From Candidatus Poribacteria bacterium (GTDB lineage: Bacteria; Poribacteria; WGA-4E; WGA-3G): DNA of 64,000 nt. Numbering within the stretch: position 1 is the stretch's first letter; each line of letters opens with the position of its first letter. The position numbers and the translations under genes were made by a program. The stretch covers positions 124,001-188,000 of the forward strand of contig JAPPFM010000059.1 of the NCBI GenBank assembly GCA_028821605.1. The letters are read 5' to 3'. The notes below the pieces were generated by a model. The model was not told the origin of the DNA, did not search any database, and was given only the letters and a program-made list of their open reading frames with translations. Of this stretch, positions 50,803 to 61,900 are shown one piece after another.

Positions 50803-53010
50803 TTAGGACTTACGAGTGACGCGTTGTACACCTTTTAAGTGTCGAATCGCTTGCAGGACTTCATCCAACTGCTGAGCACCTGTCACATCTATCGTCAAAT
50901 TATCAGAAGCTTCAGAATCAATATGAACGGCGGAAGGTTGGAAGGTCCCGCTACGGATATTCACCTTGGACTGTGCGATAGCAGTGGTGATTTCACCGAG
51001 CATACCGGGCCGGTCATTGCACTCAACGAGGATTTTAACAGGATAGATAGGTGGTGGGTGATCGTCATTTTCAGAGAGGGGTTTTTCAAGCCATTTGACA
51101 TCTAAAAGTCGTTCCGGTTCATCAAGGATGCGGATACAACCTGCTCTATGGACAGAAACGCCGCGTCCCCGTGTGAGATAACCGACAACTTGGTCACCTG
51201 GAATCGGGTTACAGCACTTCATAATCCGCATCATGCCCAAATCAATGTCGTTTTCAAGTTGGATAGCCGGTGGTGGATCCTTCTTTCGCCTCGATTCAAT
51301 CTCTTCTGCAGGTTTTGTTTCAGGTTTCGGGACCTCAGGCTTCAACAAATTGACGACATGCGTAGCCGATTCATCCGCATTGCCAATCCGGACGAAAAGT
51401 TCCTCAAGATTTTTGAGTTTGAGTTGCTTCGCAATGTCAAGCAGTTTCGGGGAATTGAGATAATCGCGCGAATTAAGATAGGAAACCCGTAACTCCGCGG
51501 CGAGCAATTTCTTGCCTAATTCCAATGCCTCAGCCTTATCCTTTTCACGAAACCAGTGATTGATTTTAGTCCGTGCCGTGGCGGTTTTGACATACGACAA
51601 CCAACTCCGGCTCGGTCTCCCATTCGGCTGGGTCCGAATATTGACCTGATCCCCGTTCTCAAGCACACGTCGAATCGGTGCAACAGCACCGTTGACCTCC
51701 GCGCCGACACACGTGTGCCCAACATCTGTATGAATTTTATAGGCAAAATCGATCGCCGTCGCGCCAGCGGGTAACTTAAAGAGATCTCCTTTCGGCGAAA
51801 AGACATAAACCTCATCTTGAAAGAGTTCCAACTTCATGGATTCCACGAAATGATGGGGGCTATCTTGTGCCTCTTGTATGTCCTCAAGTATCTGCTTATA
51901 ACTCGCGAAAATAGAACGCCCCTGTTGGCTCCGCGGTAACCCTTCCTTATAACTCCAATGCGCAGCAATGCCATCTTCAGCAATCTTATGCATCTGATAC
52001 GTGCGAACCTGGATTTCAATAGGTCTGCCATTATCAACAATCGTGGTATGGAGAGACTGATACCCATTTTTCTTCGGCTGCCCGATCCAATCTCGAAGTC
52101 GATCGGGATGGTAATTCCATTTGTTATGAAGCGCGCCGAGAGCGATGTAGCAATCCGCTTCGGTTTTGACGAGGATTCGAAGACCAATTAAGTCTTGAAT
52201 TTCACTAAAGGGTGTCTTCTTCTGTTGCATCTTCTGGTGGATACTATAGATATGCTTCGTTCTACCGTGGACATCGGCAAAAACATTCCGTTTTTCGAGT
52301 TCTCCGCGAATCTGTTTAACCATCTTCTCGCAGTACGCCTCTCGCTCAGTGAGTTTCTGGTTCAGAAGTTCGGCAATTTTTCGGTATTCGATGGGATAGA
52401 GATGCTTAAATGCTAAGTCTTCAAGGCGGCCCATAATACGCCAAAGCCCCAATCGATGTGCGATCGGGGCATAAATTTCCAATGTCTCCTTTGCAATGCG
52501 TTGGCATTTCTCACTTGAGAGGAACTCCAGCGTTTCCATGTTATGAAGTCGATCCGCGAGTTTAATGAGGATGACCCGCATGTCTTCCGCTGTCGCTAAC
52601 AGGAGTTTCCGATAGGTCTCGGCTTGGCGTTTCCGATGGACCCGCTGTTCAACTGTGTTTTTAGCAGCCGGGGCTTGGGAAGCGATACCGAGTTTATACT
52701 GTCCGATCTTTGTGACACCCTCGACCAGATTGGCGATATTGGCACCGAACCGCACCTTCATTTCTTCGCGCGTGATGCCTGTATCCTCAAGGACATCGTG
52801 CATAAGTCCTGCACAGATTGTGTGCGTATCAAGTCGGAGCTCGGCGAGTATCTCAGCGGTTTTGAGACAATGCGTAAAGTAAGGTTCCCCAGATTTTCGC
52901 CGCTGCCCCTTATGTGCCTCTTGCGAGAAACGGTAGCAACGCTCCAGAAGTTCAACTTCTGCATCCGGGTTATAGGTTTGAATCTGACTGATTAGCGATT
53001 TGACACTCAT
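50803..53010 (-). CDS. Bifunctional (p)ppGpp synthetase/hydrolase Rel/SpoT
   Basis: A 735-residue Rel/SpoT protein that makes and breaks the stringent-response signal (p)ppGpp. Domains in order: HD hydrolase (PYFTHCLKTAEIL, GLMHDVLEDTGI), synthetase (DLIGLRILVKTEADCYIALG, YQSLHTTIVDNGRPIEIQVR), TGS (EVYVFSPKGDLFKLPAGATA), a zinc-finger-like region and a C-terminal ACT domain (VKILVECNDRPGMLGEITTA). The HD motif is intact, so hydrolase activity is expected. ATG 53010 lies 41 bases inside the end of recJ. The final residues RKS and the stop codon coincide with TAGGACTTACG, the tip of family C elements, perhaps by chance. Confidence 0.95.
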   Translation of the reverse strand: MSVKSLISQIQTYNPDAEVELLERCYRFSQEAHKGQRRKSGEPYFTHCLKTAEILAELRLDTHTICAGLMHDVLEDTGITREEMKVRFGANIANLVEGVTKIGQYKLGIASQAPAAKNTVEQRVHRKRQAETYRKLLLATAEDMRVILIKLADRLHNMETLEFLSSEKCQRIAKETLEIYAPIAHRLGLWRIMGRLEDLAFKHLYPIEYRKIAELLNQKLTEREAYCEKMVKQIRGELEKRNVFADVHGRTKHIYSIHQKMQQKKTPFSEIQDLIGLRILVKTEADCYIALGALHNKWNYHPDRLRDWIGQPKKNGYQSLHTTIVDNGRPIEIQVRTYQMHKIAEDGIAAHWSYKEGLPRSQQGRSIFASYKQILEDIQEAQDSPHHFVESMKLELFQDEVYVFSPKGDLFKLPAGATAIDFAYKIHTDVGHTCVGAEVNGAVAPIRRVLENGDQVNIRTQPNGRPSRSWLSYVKTATARTKINHWFREKDKAEALELGKKLLAAELRVSYLNSRDYLNSPKLLDIAKQLKLKNLEELFVRIGNADESATHVVNLLKPEVPKPETKPAEEIESRRKKDPPPAIQLENDIDLGMMRIMKCCNPIPGDQVVGYLTRGRGVSVHRAGCIRILDEPERLLDVKWLEKPLSENDDHPPPIYPVKILVECNDRPGMLGEITTAIAQSKVNIRSGTFQPSAVHIDSEASDNLTIDVTGAQQLDEVLQAIRHLKGVQRVTRKS

Positions 53011-55561
53011 TTTTTTGACGCAAAAGTATGCGCTCCCACATAGATTCAATGTTCTCTTTTAGTTGAAACTCTATAAAAGACGGACTTGTCTGTTTTATCC
53101 ACTCCCCTCTCAGATAAGTCGGAGAATGAGACAAGTCCCTCTTCTCAGCAGGAAGGAGTTGGACGAGTCTGTGCCCGAGTTCCCCATACCGTGCAATGCA
53201 CTGCAATTCCTCAAAGATAGTGAGTCCAGTTTGGAGTGCTGGTAGTGCTCCGAGTCCGCCATTCAGCATTTCTGCTTCAGGGTATCCTTCCGCACCGTTG
53301 GCTTGTATCGTCTTCCGTATATTTCCATACAACCGACGCAATTCGTCATCCGCCGGATACTTTTTAGAGATCCAATTGTGCATCTCCACTTCATCCGTAT
53401 CGCTATAGATGAGATGCAAATAGGAGGTCTCAGTCGTCCCAAAGGCGGGTTCACAACGTTTTAAAAAGAGATTCTCGCTTGGTGCAAGGTGACAGAAAAC
53501 CACGTGTTTAACAAAGGGAAACGCACGCAAATCCGAAAAGGTGCTACTCGACGCTATTGTTCGGAGTTCACCATTCTCTAATTGTTCCAATAACGCTGCT
53601 TCTTCCGCCTCCGGTGTTGTATCGTCGTGCCGCGCGATCCCTTCAATATTTTCCGGTAAGAGCCTTGTGAGCAGCAGCTCTAACATCTCTTCGTCTCGTA
53701 CATAAATTATACAAGATTCCTCTCGCGCGAGCAACTTTAAAAGATAATTCTTTTTATTAACGTTCCGTTTGTCAACAAGTTTTACAGAAGATTCATCGCT
53801 GAGCTTGGGAAATACATCCCAGTTCATGTCCCTGCCTTCGGAGTGGACCTCCCAGTCGTCAAGGATGAGTTGTACGGAATAGGTGCCTTGCCACTCGTTA
53901 ATTTGGGGTGAAAAGGCGATATCGAGTGACATATTGGGGCGTCTGAAAGTGATAAGCTTTTCACCCGCCCCCCATTCAAGCGCACACCGTTTTACTTTAC
54001 CATCGCTGACAAACATTCGCAGATGGTTTTTGTCTTTTCCGATTTGGGTGGGTCTACCATCAACTTTGACGCGTCGTGCACCAAAAAGGGGTGATGGATT
54101 GTCTTTTCCAAAAGGCTCAAATTGTTCAAGCTCCTTTAGCATGTCTAACGTCAAAAGCGAAAGATGTGTTTCAAATTCAAGGTCTAACTTGGGTTGCAGT
54201 GCGTCTTCAGCCAGATGTTCATAAGTGTATTCGTTAAAAGCCGTTTTGAATTTGGCGATATTTTTTGTCTTGAGCGTCAATCCTGCTGCTGCGGCATGTC
54301 CACCGTGTTTCACGAGCAATTCGGTGCAGGCGACAAGGCTGTCGGCGAGGTTCATTCCATCAATACAACGTCCAGATCCATTCGCTTCATCACCGTTAAT
54401 TGCAAGGACAATGACAGGTTTGTAATAGATTTCTTTCAAACGGGAGGCAACGATGCCAACAACACCTTGTGCCTTTTCGTCCCACTTGTCACTGGCAACA
54501 ACAATACCCCGCGTGTCATCTTCGACCTCTTTCTCGATTATCTCTTGTGCTTGTTCCTGGATCTGCCTTTCCAAATCCTGTCGCCTCTGATTTGCCTCGT
54601 TGAGTTGAGAGGCAATACGGGTTGCGACATCATCGGAATCGGTGGTAAGCAGGTCAACCACCTTGTGGGCGGTATCCATCCGTCCAGCGGCATTGATACG
54701 GGGTCCCAACTTATAAGAGAGCGAGTAACCGTCAAGAGGCTTGTCAATTTTGTGACCGGCGGCTTCGCATAAAGCATTAATCCCTGGACGTTCGCGCTTG
54801 TTAAGTTCGGCAAGTCCTAAACGGCTTAAAACCCGATTTTCCCCAGTCAACGACGCAATATCTACGACTGTCCCCAACGCTACTAAATCAAGCAGGGACG
54901 CGAGAAACGCGCTATCATCTTCTATTAACCCTTGCGCCAATTTGAAGGCTAAACCGACACCAGCAAGTTCAGTATAAGGATATTCGTTCCCCGGAACCTT
55001 CGGAGAAATCAGCGCGTGCGCTGGTGGCTGTTCCGCCTCCGGTTGGTGGTGATCCGTGATGATAACATCCATACCGAGCTGATTGGCTAACGCGACCTCC
55101 TTGATAGACGTGATGCCACAGTCTACAGTAATTAGCAATTTTGCCTTGTTCTCTTGGTGAATTTTTTTTATCGTGTCCTCGCTTAGTCCGTAACCCTCTC
55201 CAAACCGATTCGGAATATAGTAGTTGGCGGGAACATCCATTTGACGGAAGACATTGAGCAACAGCGCGGTTGCGGTCGTGCCATCGGTATCATAATCACC
55301 ATAGATACAAATTTTCTCACCGCGTGCGATTGCTTTGCGTACGCGTTCCACGGCTTTGTCCATATTCGCTAATTTAAAGGGACAGTGTAGTGCTTCAAAA
55401 GTTGGGTAAAGGTAGGTGTGCGCTTCAGTAGCAGTTTGTATCCCACGATTGATAAGGAGCTGCGCGGCAAGCAGAGAGATACCGAGTTCTGATGCTAATG
55501 CTAAACTGCTCTCAAAATCTGAATTTTTGAATTGCCACTTCTTGGAGGCGGGCTTTTTCAT
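52970..55561 (-). CDS. recJ: Single-stranded-DNA-specific 5' exonuclease RecJ, long form
   Basis: An 863-residue RecJ, the 5'-3' single-strand exonuclease of mismatch repair and recombination. The DHH domain has YGDYDTDGTTATALL, TVDCGI and IITDHHQPE; the DHHA1 domain has VASDKWDEKAQGVVGIVASRL and KHGGHAAAAGLTL; an OB fold follows. The last 300 residues (from about 570) form the extra C-terminal domain seen in longer RecJ proteins, known for protein contacts. ATG 55561 has TAGGA; the frame reaches 55639. The stop lies 41 bases inside rel, linking DNA repair and stringent-response genes in one unit. Confidence 0.94.
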   Translation of the reverse strand: MKKPASKKWQFKNSDFESSLALASELGISLLAAQLLINRGIQTATEAHTYLYPTFEALHCPFKLANMDKAVERVRKAIARGEKICIYGDYDTDGTTATALLLNVFRQMDVPANYYIPNRFGEGYGLSEDTIKKIHQENKAKLLITVDCGITSIKEVALANQLGMDVIITDHHQPEAEQPPAHALISPKVPGNEYPYTELAGVGLAFKLAQGLIEDDSAFLASLLDLVALGTVVDIASLTGENRVLSRLGLAELNKRERPGINALCEAAGHKIDKPLDGYSLSYKLGPRINAAGRMDTAHKVVDLLTTDSDDVATRIASQLNEANQRRQDLERQIQEQAQEIIEKEVEDDTRGIVVASDKWDEKAQGVVGIVASRLKEIYYKPVIVLAINGDEANGSGRCIDGMNLADSLVACTELLVKHGGHAAAAGLTLKTKNIAKFKTAFNEYTYEHLAEDALQPKLDLEFETHLSLLTLDMLKELEQFEPFGKDNPSPLFGARRVKVDGRPTQIGKDKNHLRMFVSDGKVKRCALEWGAGEKLITFRRPNMSLDIAFSPQINEWQGTYSVQLILDDWEVHSEGRDMNWDVFPKLSDESSVKLVDKRNVNKKNYLLKLLAREESCIIYVRDEEMLELLLTRLLPENIEGIARHDDTTPEAEEAALLEQLENGELRTIASSSTFSDLRAFPFVKHVVFCHLAPSENLFLKRCEPAFGTTETSYLHLIYSDTDEVEMHNWISKKYPADDELRRLYGNIRKTIQANGAEGYPEAEMLNGGLGALPALQTGLTIFEELQCIARYGELGHRLVQLLPAEKRDLSHSPTYLRGEWIKQTSPSFIEFQLKENIESMWERILLRQKNECQIANQSDSNL

Positions 55562-55753
55562 AACGTTCCTACCGGTGTTGGAGACAGGAAACCTGCACTT
55601 TGAAATAACAGAGTGGGATTTGTAAGCAACAATTTCCAATTATGACATACTACCACAAAAACTTTAGATTTGTCAAATTTTTTGCGATGTCACTCTATTT
55701 TTCCTTTACCGGTAAGAACACTTTATAAACGCGACAGGAGTATAAACAACATG

Positions 55754-57376
55754 TTAATCTGAAACTGGAACTTCAAAACTTTCTTGGGTTCGCATGTCGA
55801 ATACTGTTGCCCCTGGGGGTGGCTCAATGGAAAATCGGGATTCAGGAATAGGTTCGTTAATCCGAATGTTTGTAAATTGCACCGTTGTGGTGGTGGCATC
55901 GGTTTTCGTGTCAGTTTCCACGTCAATTACAGTCGTAACCGATTTGGCAGATTCCGGGAACCAGAGGTCAGGGGCGACCTCTTTGAACTTGGAATCCCTC
56001 GTTATAGCAATCATGGGATTAGAAAACACATAGCGTTCGGGTCGGTAGCTTTTCTTTGGGTTTAGCCATAATTCCATCGCGACACCATACGCATTTCCTT
56101 TGATATGATAGACATCACTCTCGTTGAAATTCACCTCTTTAATACTTTCGACCTCAAGTTCATCAATAACCATTATAAGAGATTGTTCGCCACCATTGAG
56201 ATTCCACCCCCAGAAACGTGGATCATCAGATGGGTCACCGGCGATTTCGCTTCTTCGACTCAGCACAATACCGTTAAATGTTTCTCGGAGTGTCTCAAAG
56301 GTTTCGCCATCATAAGCATATTGCTGGGTCCCCGTAATTGGAATATTCCGGTCAGGTTCGTACTGAATAGCATCTCGTGTCACAACGCATCTCATTTTAC
56401 GTCCAGAAAACTCGAAAGTTCCTTTCCATGTACCGCTGGGGACACGTTCCATTTCAGGGAGTCCATCAGAGGCGACACTGGTAGTCTCCCGAAGAAAATC
56501 AACACGTCCGCTTTCAAGCCGGCTATCGTAATAGGCGATTCCTTCGCGGATGAGTTGAAGCAGCTCTCCTTCACTTTTTGACAGCACGGGCGAGGCTGTC
56601 GCTTCTTCAATTTCAGCAATTACCTTAGGATCTATCTCACTTCGGATTAAGGGAATCTGGGAATTTGAACTATCTTCATAAGATTGGTTCGACTCCGCAT
56701 CGAAATGATAGAGTCCTATGGTGTGAGTATCTGCGGTGAATGTCTTTGTCGGCACGGCATAGTTTCCTTTGTAACGGACGACGCTGCTGATCCGCAACTC
56801 GTCAATATAGACCCCTGAAGCGAAACGTGCTTTGAAACCAGGCATCATTGGGATTCCCGATATAACTGGGATACCTCCAAGCACAAGACGATTTTCGTTT
56901 GGGACTGGCAGTTCGCTCCCATCAACTCCTTCTGCAATATAACCGTCGCTGCCAACAGTAGCACCTCTGTTGATTGTTGCTACATAATGGACCCATTGAC
57001 GAATCGGCAGGTTACCCCTCATCGTCCCTGAATGTTCAGTCGTTCCTTGCGACAAGATACCGGGTTCTGTATCCAGAATACCGTCTTCGTCCTCGTCCAC
57101 GGGTGTCCCAATAAGGAAACAGTTGAAACGGTCTGTTTGACCAACGAGTGAAAAGATAACTTGCTTGGACAACGGCTCGTCTACGTAGACCCACGCTTCA
57201 ATCGTGAGCGTTCCGGTGAGTTCAGGAAACCACGGCGCATCCGTTTGGACTTGTCCGAGTTTAGGGTTCAGTTCAAGCCAACCACCACCAGCAGGTGAGG
57301 GTTCGTGTGGTGCTGCGAACAACATGATCGGAGTCATTAAAATGCCAATTAGAATTGCACCTGTGATAGTTTTCAT
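55754..57376 (-). CDS. Exported LamG-domain protein of about 540 residues
   Basis: A signal peptide (ITGAILIGILMTPIMLFAAP) precedes a LamG/jelly-roll domain (about 30-250: GTLTIEAWVYVDEPLSKQVI, WVHYVATINRG, YIDELRISSVVRYKGNY, HTIGLYHFDAES). The next 290 residues form a second, unrecognised domain with outer-membrane lipoprotein-carrier-like strands (GTWKGTFEFSGRKMRCVV, YRPERYVFSNPMIAI, TTVQFTNIRINEPIPESRFS), of the kind found in LolA/LolB-like or DUF-type envelope proteins; this match is tentative. ATG 57376 has AAGGAG. It is the last gene of the sigma/BNR, C39-like, LamG unit. Confidence 0.75.
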   Translation of the reverse strand: MKTITGAILIGILMTPIMLFAAPHEPSPAGGGWLELNPKLGQVQTDAPWFPELTGTLTIEAWVYVDEPLSKQVIFSLVGQTDRFNCFLIGTPVDEDEDGILDTEPGILSQGTTEHSGTMRGNLPIRQWVHYVATINRGATVGSDGYIAEGVDGSELPVPNENRLVLGGIPVISGIPMMPGFKARFASGVYIDELRISSVVRYKGNYAVPTKTFTADTHTIGLYHFDAESNQSYEDSSNSQIPLIRSEIDPKVIAEIEEATASPVLSKSEGELLQLIREGIAYYDSRLESGRVDFLRETTSVASDGLPEMERVPSGTWKGTFEFSGRKMRCVVTRDAIQYEPDRNIPITGTQQYAYDGETFETLRETFNGIVLSRRSEIAGDPSDDPRFWGWNLNGGEQSLIMVIDELEVESIKEVNFNESDVYHIKGNAYGVAMELWLNPKKSYRPERYVFSNPMIAITRDSKFKEVAPDLWFPESAKSVTTVIDVETDTKTDATTTTVQFTNIRINEPIPESRFSIEPPPGATVFDMRTQESFEVPVSD

Positions 57377-57423
57377 GGGATAGCTCCTTATGTATTTTTG
57401 GAGAATTCAGACGCGAAATGCTC

Positions 57424-58887
57424 CTATTTTGCAACAAAAGCAAAAATCGGAATCTTGACAAGACGCATCTTTGGGTGGTTCGTATGAAGATGGACTTCGC
57501 CTTTCAGTACACCCTTTCCTAAAACCGATGGTAACGTTAGCGTTAAGTGATGGTGGTTACTGTCCGCTTGCCGTTTTACCGTAATTGTTCCGATATCGGT
57601 TTCGATCTTTTCAATCTGGAGTTCGGTACCTGTTAAGTTTTTAAGCACTAATACCTTTGTATTTTTTTCGCTGGTGTTAATTCGCCCGAAGAAAAATTGG
57701 TTGGGCGCGAGTGTGTAAGCCTGATTCACTTTCCCCGATATGGGCAGCGTGATAGCTTTCATCTCTCCTTTGTGGTCAATGTATTCAACCGTGAGTTTTT
57801 CGTTAAACATGCCTCTCGGCATCTGTTCGGTTTCAAAATTCAGTTCAATATCCGCGGTGCGCCACGGATAAACGACGTTGTCGCTACGGAGAACGGGTTG
57901 AATCCATTCCTGTGAACTCTTAATATTCTGAATCATCAGAGATGTCTCGCGCGGGTTTTTAAGCCCAACAATTTTCTTTGGTTGCGATGCGCCGGTACTT
58001 TCCACATAAATGTTCTCAGGGACAAAAACGACAGGAAATTCCCGAGCGCGCCCGAAAGAGATAAAAGTATATGGACGTTGCGGTGTATCCGTTTGAATAT
58101 GGACAGTCATAAAAGATGTTCTATAGACTGCAACTGCAGTCGAACCGATCCCCAAAACAGCACCTTTCCCGGCAGGAATGACGCTTGTCTTTGGCTCAGC
58201 GATAACCGTATGTCACGTATTGCCTGCGACAGAGATGATTTGTATCGGCGCATCACTTCGATTTTTAAGTCGGACAGGAAACTGATAGCCTGCTAAGTCT
58301 TGCTCCGCGAAACCGCGCTGCAGTGTGATTAAGGCATCTAAATCCAGCAAGGTAGGGGACACATTTAAAACCGGTTGCCTTTGCTGACGTTGGCTTTCCG
58401 AGAGGGTGAGCACCCGTCCTGTCCAGAGATCCAAAAATCGATCTCGGGAGACAACGGTGGCTGCCTGATATAGCAACCTATTGGGTGTATCAAAGAGGCG
58501 CGCCCACTTTTTGTTTGCGTACTCAACGACAATGAAATGTCCAACGGTAGGGTCCGCATTTGCAGGGTTTTCGTCCTCAAATGTAGTCTTGAGGTAAGCG
58601 ATGACCGGCGTTTTAAACTCTCGGAGTTCTTCATAGTTGAGATTGCGTTCTTGCAACTCAAGTCCAACCTCCTTGGCAGCATCAATGAGATTCGTGAAAT
58701 CGGTGTCATGAGGCTCTGCAGTCTTCTGAATAAGCACGTTTTCGACTTGCACCAGCGATACTTGGATGCCTAAGATATTAGCAAAGTGGTAGAGACTGGT
58801 AACATCAGAAGTCTGTTTGTCTTCTGCTACGAAAGCAGGAGGGACGACAATTAGGACGATAAGAAGGGAGATGACTAAGACTTTCAT
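57424..58887 (-). CDS. C39-like/DUF1573-like exported protein interrupted by one in-frame TGA
   Basis: Two open stretches, 58887-58216 and 58212-57424, are in the same frame and separated by a single TGA at 58213-58215; all 19 codons between the TGA and the next possible start (TTG 58155) are sense. Joined, they make about 487 residues. Order: signal peptide (VLVISLLIVLIVVPPAFV), a C39-peptidase-like domain (YHFANILGIQVSLVQVENV, VGHFIVVEYANKKW) that lacks the active-site Cys, and two DUF1573-like Ig domains. The TGA falls at the CxC-bearing loop of the first DUF1573-like domain (SVAGNT-TGA-HTVIAEP). A nonsense mutation, a read error or selenocysteine could each explain it. The gene lies between the sigma/BNR and LamG genes. 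Confidence 0.7.
58213..58215 (-). other. In-frame TGA codon
   Basis: The only stop in an otherwise continuous 488-codon frame. The sequence just after it can form only a 4-base stem (GGTT with AGCC), so there is no convincing SECIS hairpin. Confidence 0.6.
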
Positions 58888-58918
58888 AGTTTCTCCTTTT
58901 ACCTGGAAAAAGTAGAGG

Positions 58919-61900
58919 TTATTTCGTCATTCCTACCCACGCTTCTTCTCCAAGCGAGATGTGAAATAGACCGCGTTGTTCGGTAGCAATGTAAAGTCTG
59001 TCGTTGCTGACAATGAGGGATATAACTTTACCTGGAACCTCTGGAGAAATCTGTTGCCATTCGGTTTTTAAGCGATAAACCCCTGTATCGCCAGCACCAT
59101 AAACGGTGGCACTATTTACAGCGAATCGGTCTATGACAATACGCGTCCCCATTGTATCGGTTATCACGCGCCAGTCTTCTCCATTCTGTGAGGATAAAAC
59201 GCCTTTATCGGTTGCGACATAAACCGTTGCGCCTGCGAAGGCTATTTCATTGAAGTGGGTAAAATGAAGCGGAAGACTTGCTGTAATCTCCTTCCAACTG
59301 TCTCCGTCATCAAGCGATTGAAAGAGTGTGCCATCCCGCTTACCCACATAGACAGTTTCCGCTGCAACTGCTAATTTGAACCCCTTATCCAATTCGCTAT
59401 CAGGTTGTTCACTGGTATCTATCAGTTTCGTATTTCTCCATTCCTGACTGCCGGGTTTCCACTTGAAAAGCCGTCGTTGGCATTCTATGTAGAACGTCTC
59501 ATCGCTGACAGCAAATCCACCAGCTTCCCAATGTTTTTTTCTAAAATACAACGTAACAGGTACGCTATCGCTTTCTTCATGACCATCAGACGAATAATCC
59601 TGTTTCACTTCTTCAACGCTCGTCCATAACTCGTATGCTAAGGCTTCTCTTGTCCACACATTAAAAGATGGTGATCGCCTTGCAAAAGCGGGTATCTTGT
59701 GAACAGGAACGAACGCATCACTATTTAGAGGTAAATGGAAAACGCGTAAGTCGTCCTCTTCAGGTATAATTCCATAAAGAGCGTTGTTAGTTGCTACCAA
59801 CCTTGAATCAAGCGAGAAATCGCCTTGAAGCAGTTCCTTTTTTTCAGACTTACGGATAACACCGCTCGAATTAATCGGAACATTTTTCCACGATGTACCC
59901 CCGTCGGTTGATTGGAAAACGTCGCTGCCGGTATGCATGTAGAGTCTGTCATTGAACACCACTAAATCCTGCATTCTGGTACCTGCCATCCCGCTCATAA
60001 ATGGTTGCCACGATTCACCCGCATCAGTTGTCCGATAAACACCGGATGTGCTAACGTTGTAAAACGTATTCTCATCTATCGCCACAGTTGAAAAACTATC
60101 CAGCGTAAACAAATTTCTGTCGAATCCGAGGTCTGTCCAAGTTTGCCCGCCATCTCTTGAGCGTAATTCAGCGACACCGAGCAGCAGGAGTGTTTCATCA
60201 GCAACCACAAGTTTTATACCGGTTGGTGTTCTCACAAACGGAGACCTGTTTTTCGGTGTTATCTCAGTCCACGAATCTCCCAAATCAGTCGAATAGAAAA
60301 TTTTACTTGAACTTGCGTTGTAACCGCGCACTATTTGCCCTGCATCCTTTAACCTTGATTCAAGCAGTCCTAAAGTAAAAAGATCGTGACCTGTTACGAC
60401 ATAGAGGTTATTCTCATGAATCACCAAAGAATGAATAACTTCAGAGGTAGCCACGGGCAGTTGCTCCCAAGCATCTGAATTGAGGCGGTAAAGTCCCATG
60501 GTTGTGCCAGCAAATACTGTGTCACCGATTGCAGCGACCGTAGAAACGTTTTCATCTGTCAAGCCATGGTTAAGGAGGGTCCACTGGGTACCAGCATCGG
60601 TAGATCGGAAAACACCTTTATCTTCAAGGGCGAGATACATTGCCGGATGGGATTGTGATCCGTGTCCTTGTGCCTCATCTGTTATGATGAATCCAATAGC
60701 ACGACCCGTTGGTCGTGAACATAATTCATTCCATGTTTCGCCATCGTTAGTTGAAGTAAACACTTCATCAGTGGAAACAATGTAGAGAGTGTTCTCGAAC
60801 TCTGCCATAGGCATCCGGGACTCACTGATTGGAACGCTGGTGTCGATGAGTGCCCAGGCAGTTGCCCCTGCTGTCAATCTGTGGATACCTGAAGATGTAA
60901 CGGCATAAAGGACCTTTTCAGATGTAGCAAAGATGTCAAGGGCGGTGCCACCTTGAGGTCCATCTGTTTGAGTCCATTGTGAAGTAGAAAACTTGGCGGA
61001 ATCTTTCAGTGTATTGGTTGATAAAACCGTCTCGGAAATTTGTAGACCGTTTCCGCTATTTTTACTGGGGATAGAAACACGTCCGACTTGATTTCGGACA
61101 GCTGGTTTTGCATCAATATCAAGCGTAATATAGGCATCAATGATTTCAATCGTAGGTTCAGATTGCGCTTCAAAACTATATGGCTGTTGAAAACGGGCGA
61201 GGTATTGATTGCTAACACCGAGCAATAACATAATCAAGACGGCAGATGCGCCAAAAGCCGCCCATGGTAGCAGCGGTCTCCCTACCGGAGGGAGTGTCTG
61301 TTTTATATCAGCAACTTGTTGCATAATGCTCTTGGTGAGATTGGCAGGTAAGTGGATACTCCCAAGCGTTTCGCTAATCAAGAGCTGCTCTTCCTTCCGT
61401 AAACGCTTTTTCGCTCGCCGAAGCCGACTTTTAATCGTGTTCACCGACACACCTAAAAACTTCCCAATTTCCTTTGCCGTCATTTCACCGAGATAATAGA
61501 GTGTCACGACTGTGCGTTCACTCTCTGGCAATTTTTGGAGAAGCCTTTGGACGATTTCATAATGACGATCAGAGACCTCTGACTCACGTTGCTCCGATAT
61601 ATAATGCATATAAGAAGATTGCTCGATCTCTTCGATGGGTGTATCTTCTAAGGATGGCATCACCGATCTATTTTTTTCGTTCCAATTAATGCAAAGCCGA
61701 TTTGCGATGACATAAAGCCATCCAGCAAACAGATTGGGATCTTTCAGTGTTGCAAGGCTTTTATATACTCGGAGAAAGGTGTCCTGCGTAATCTCCTCAG
61801 CAATATGAAAATCCCCAATTTTCCGCCATACAAGCGCATGGACACTTTTTTGGTGCTTCCGGACCAAGATACTGAATGCCTCGTCATCACCTGATAAAAT

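Noticed and set aside
57424-58155. Separate gene starting at TTG 58155
   Set aside because: It would start in the middle of a domain with no ribosome site, while the frame continues upstream to the TGA without a break.
58180-58215. SECIS hairpin downstream of the in-frame TGA
   Set aside because: Only a 4-base stem with a 7-base loop is found, too close to the codon and too weak to claim selenocysteine.
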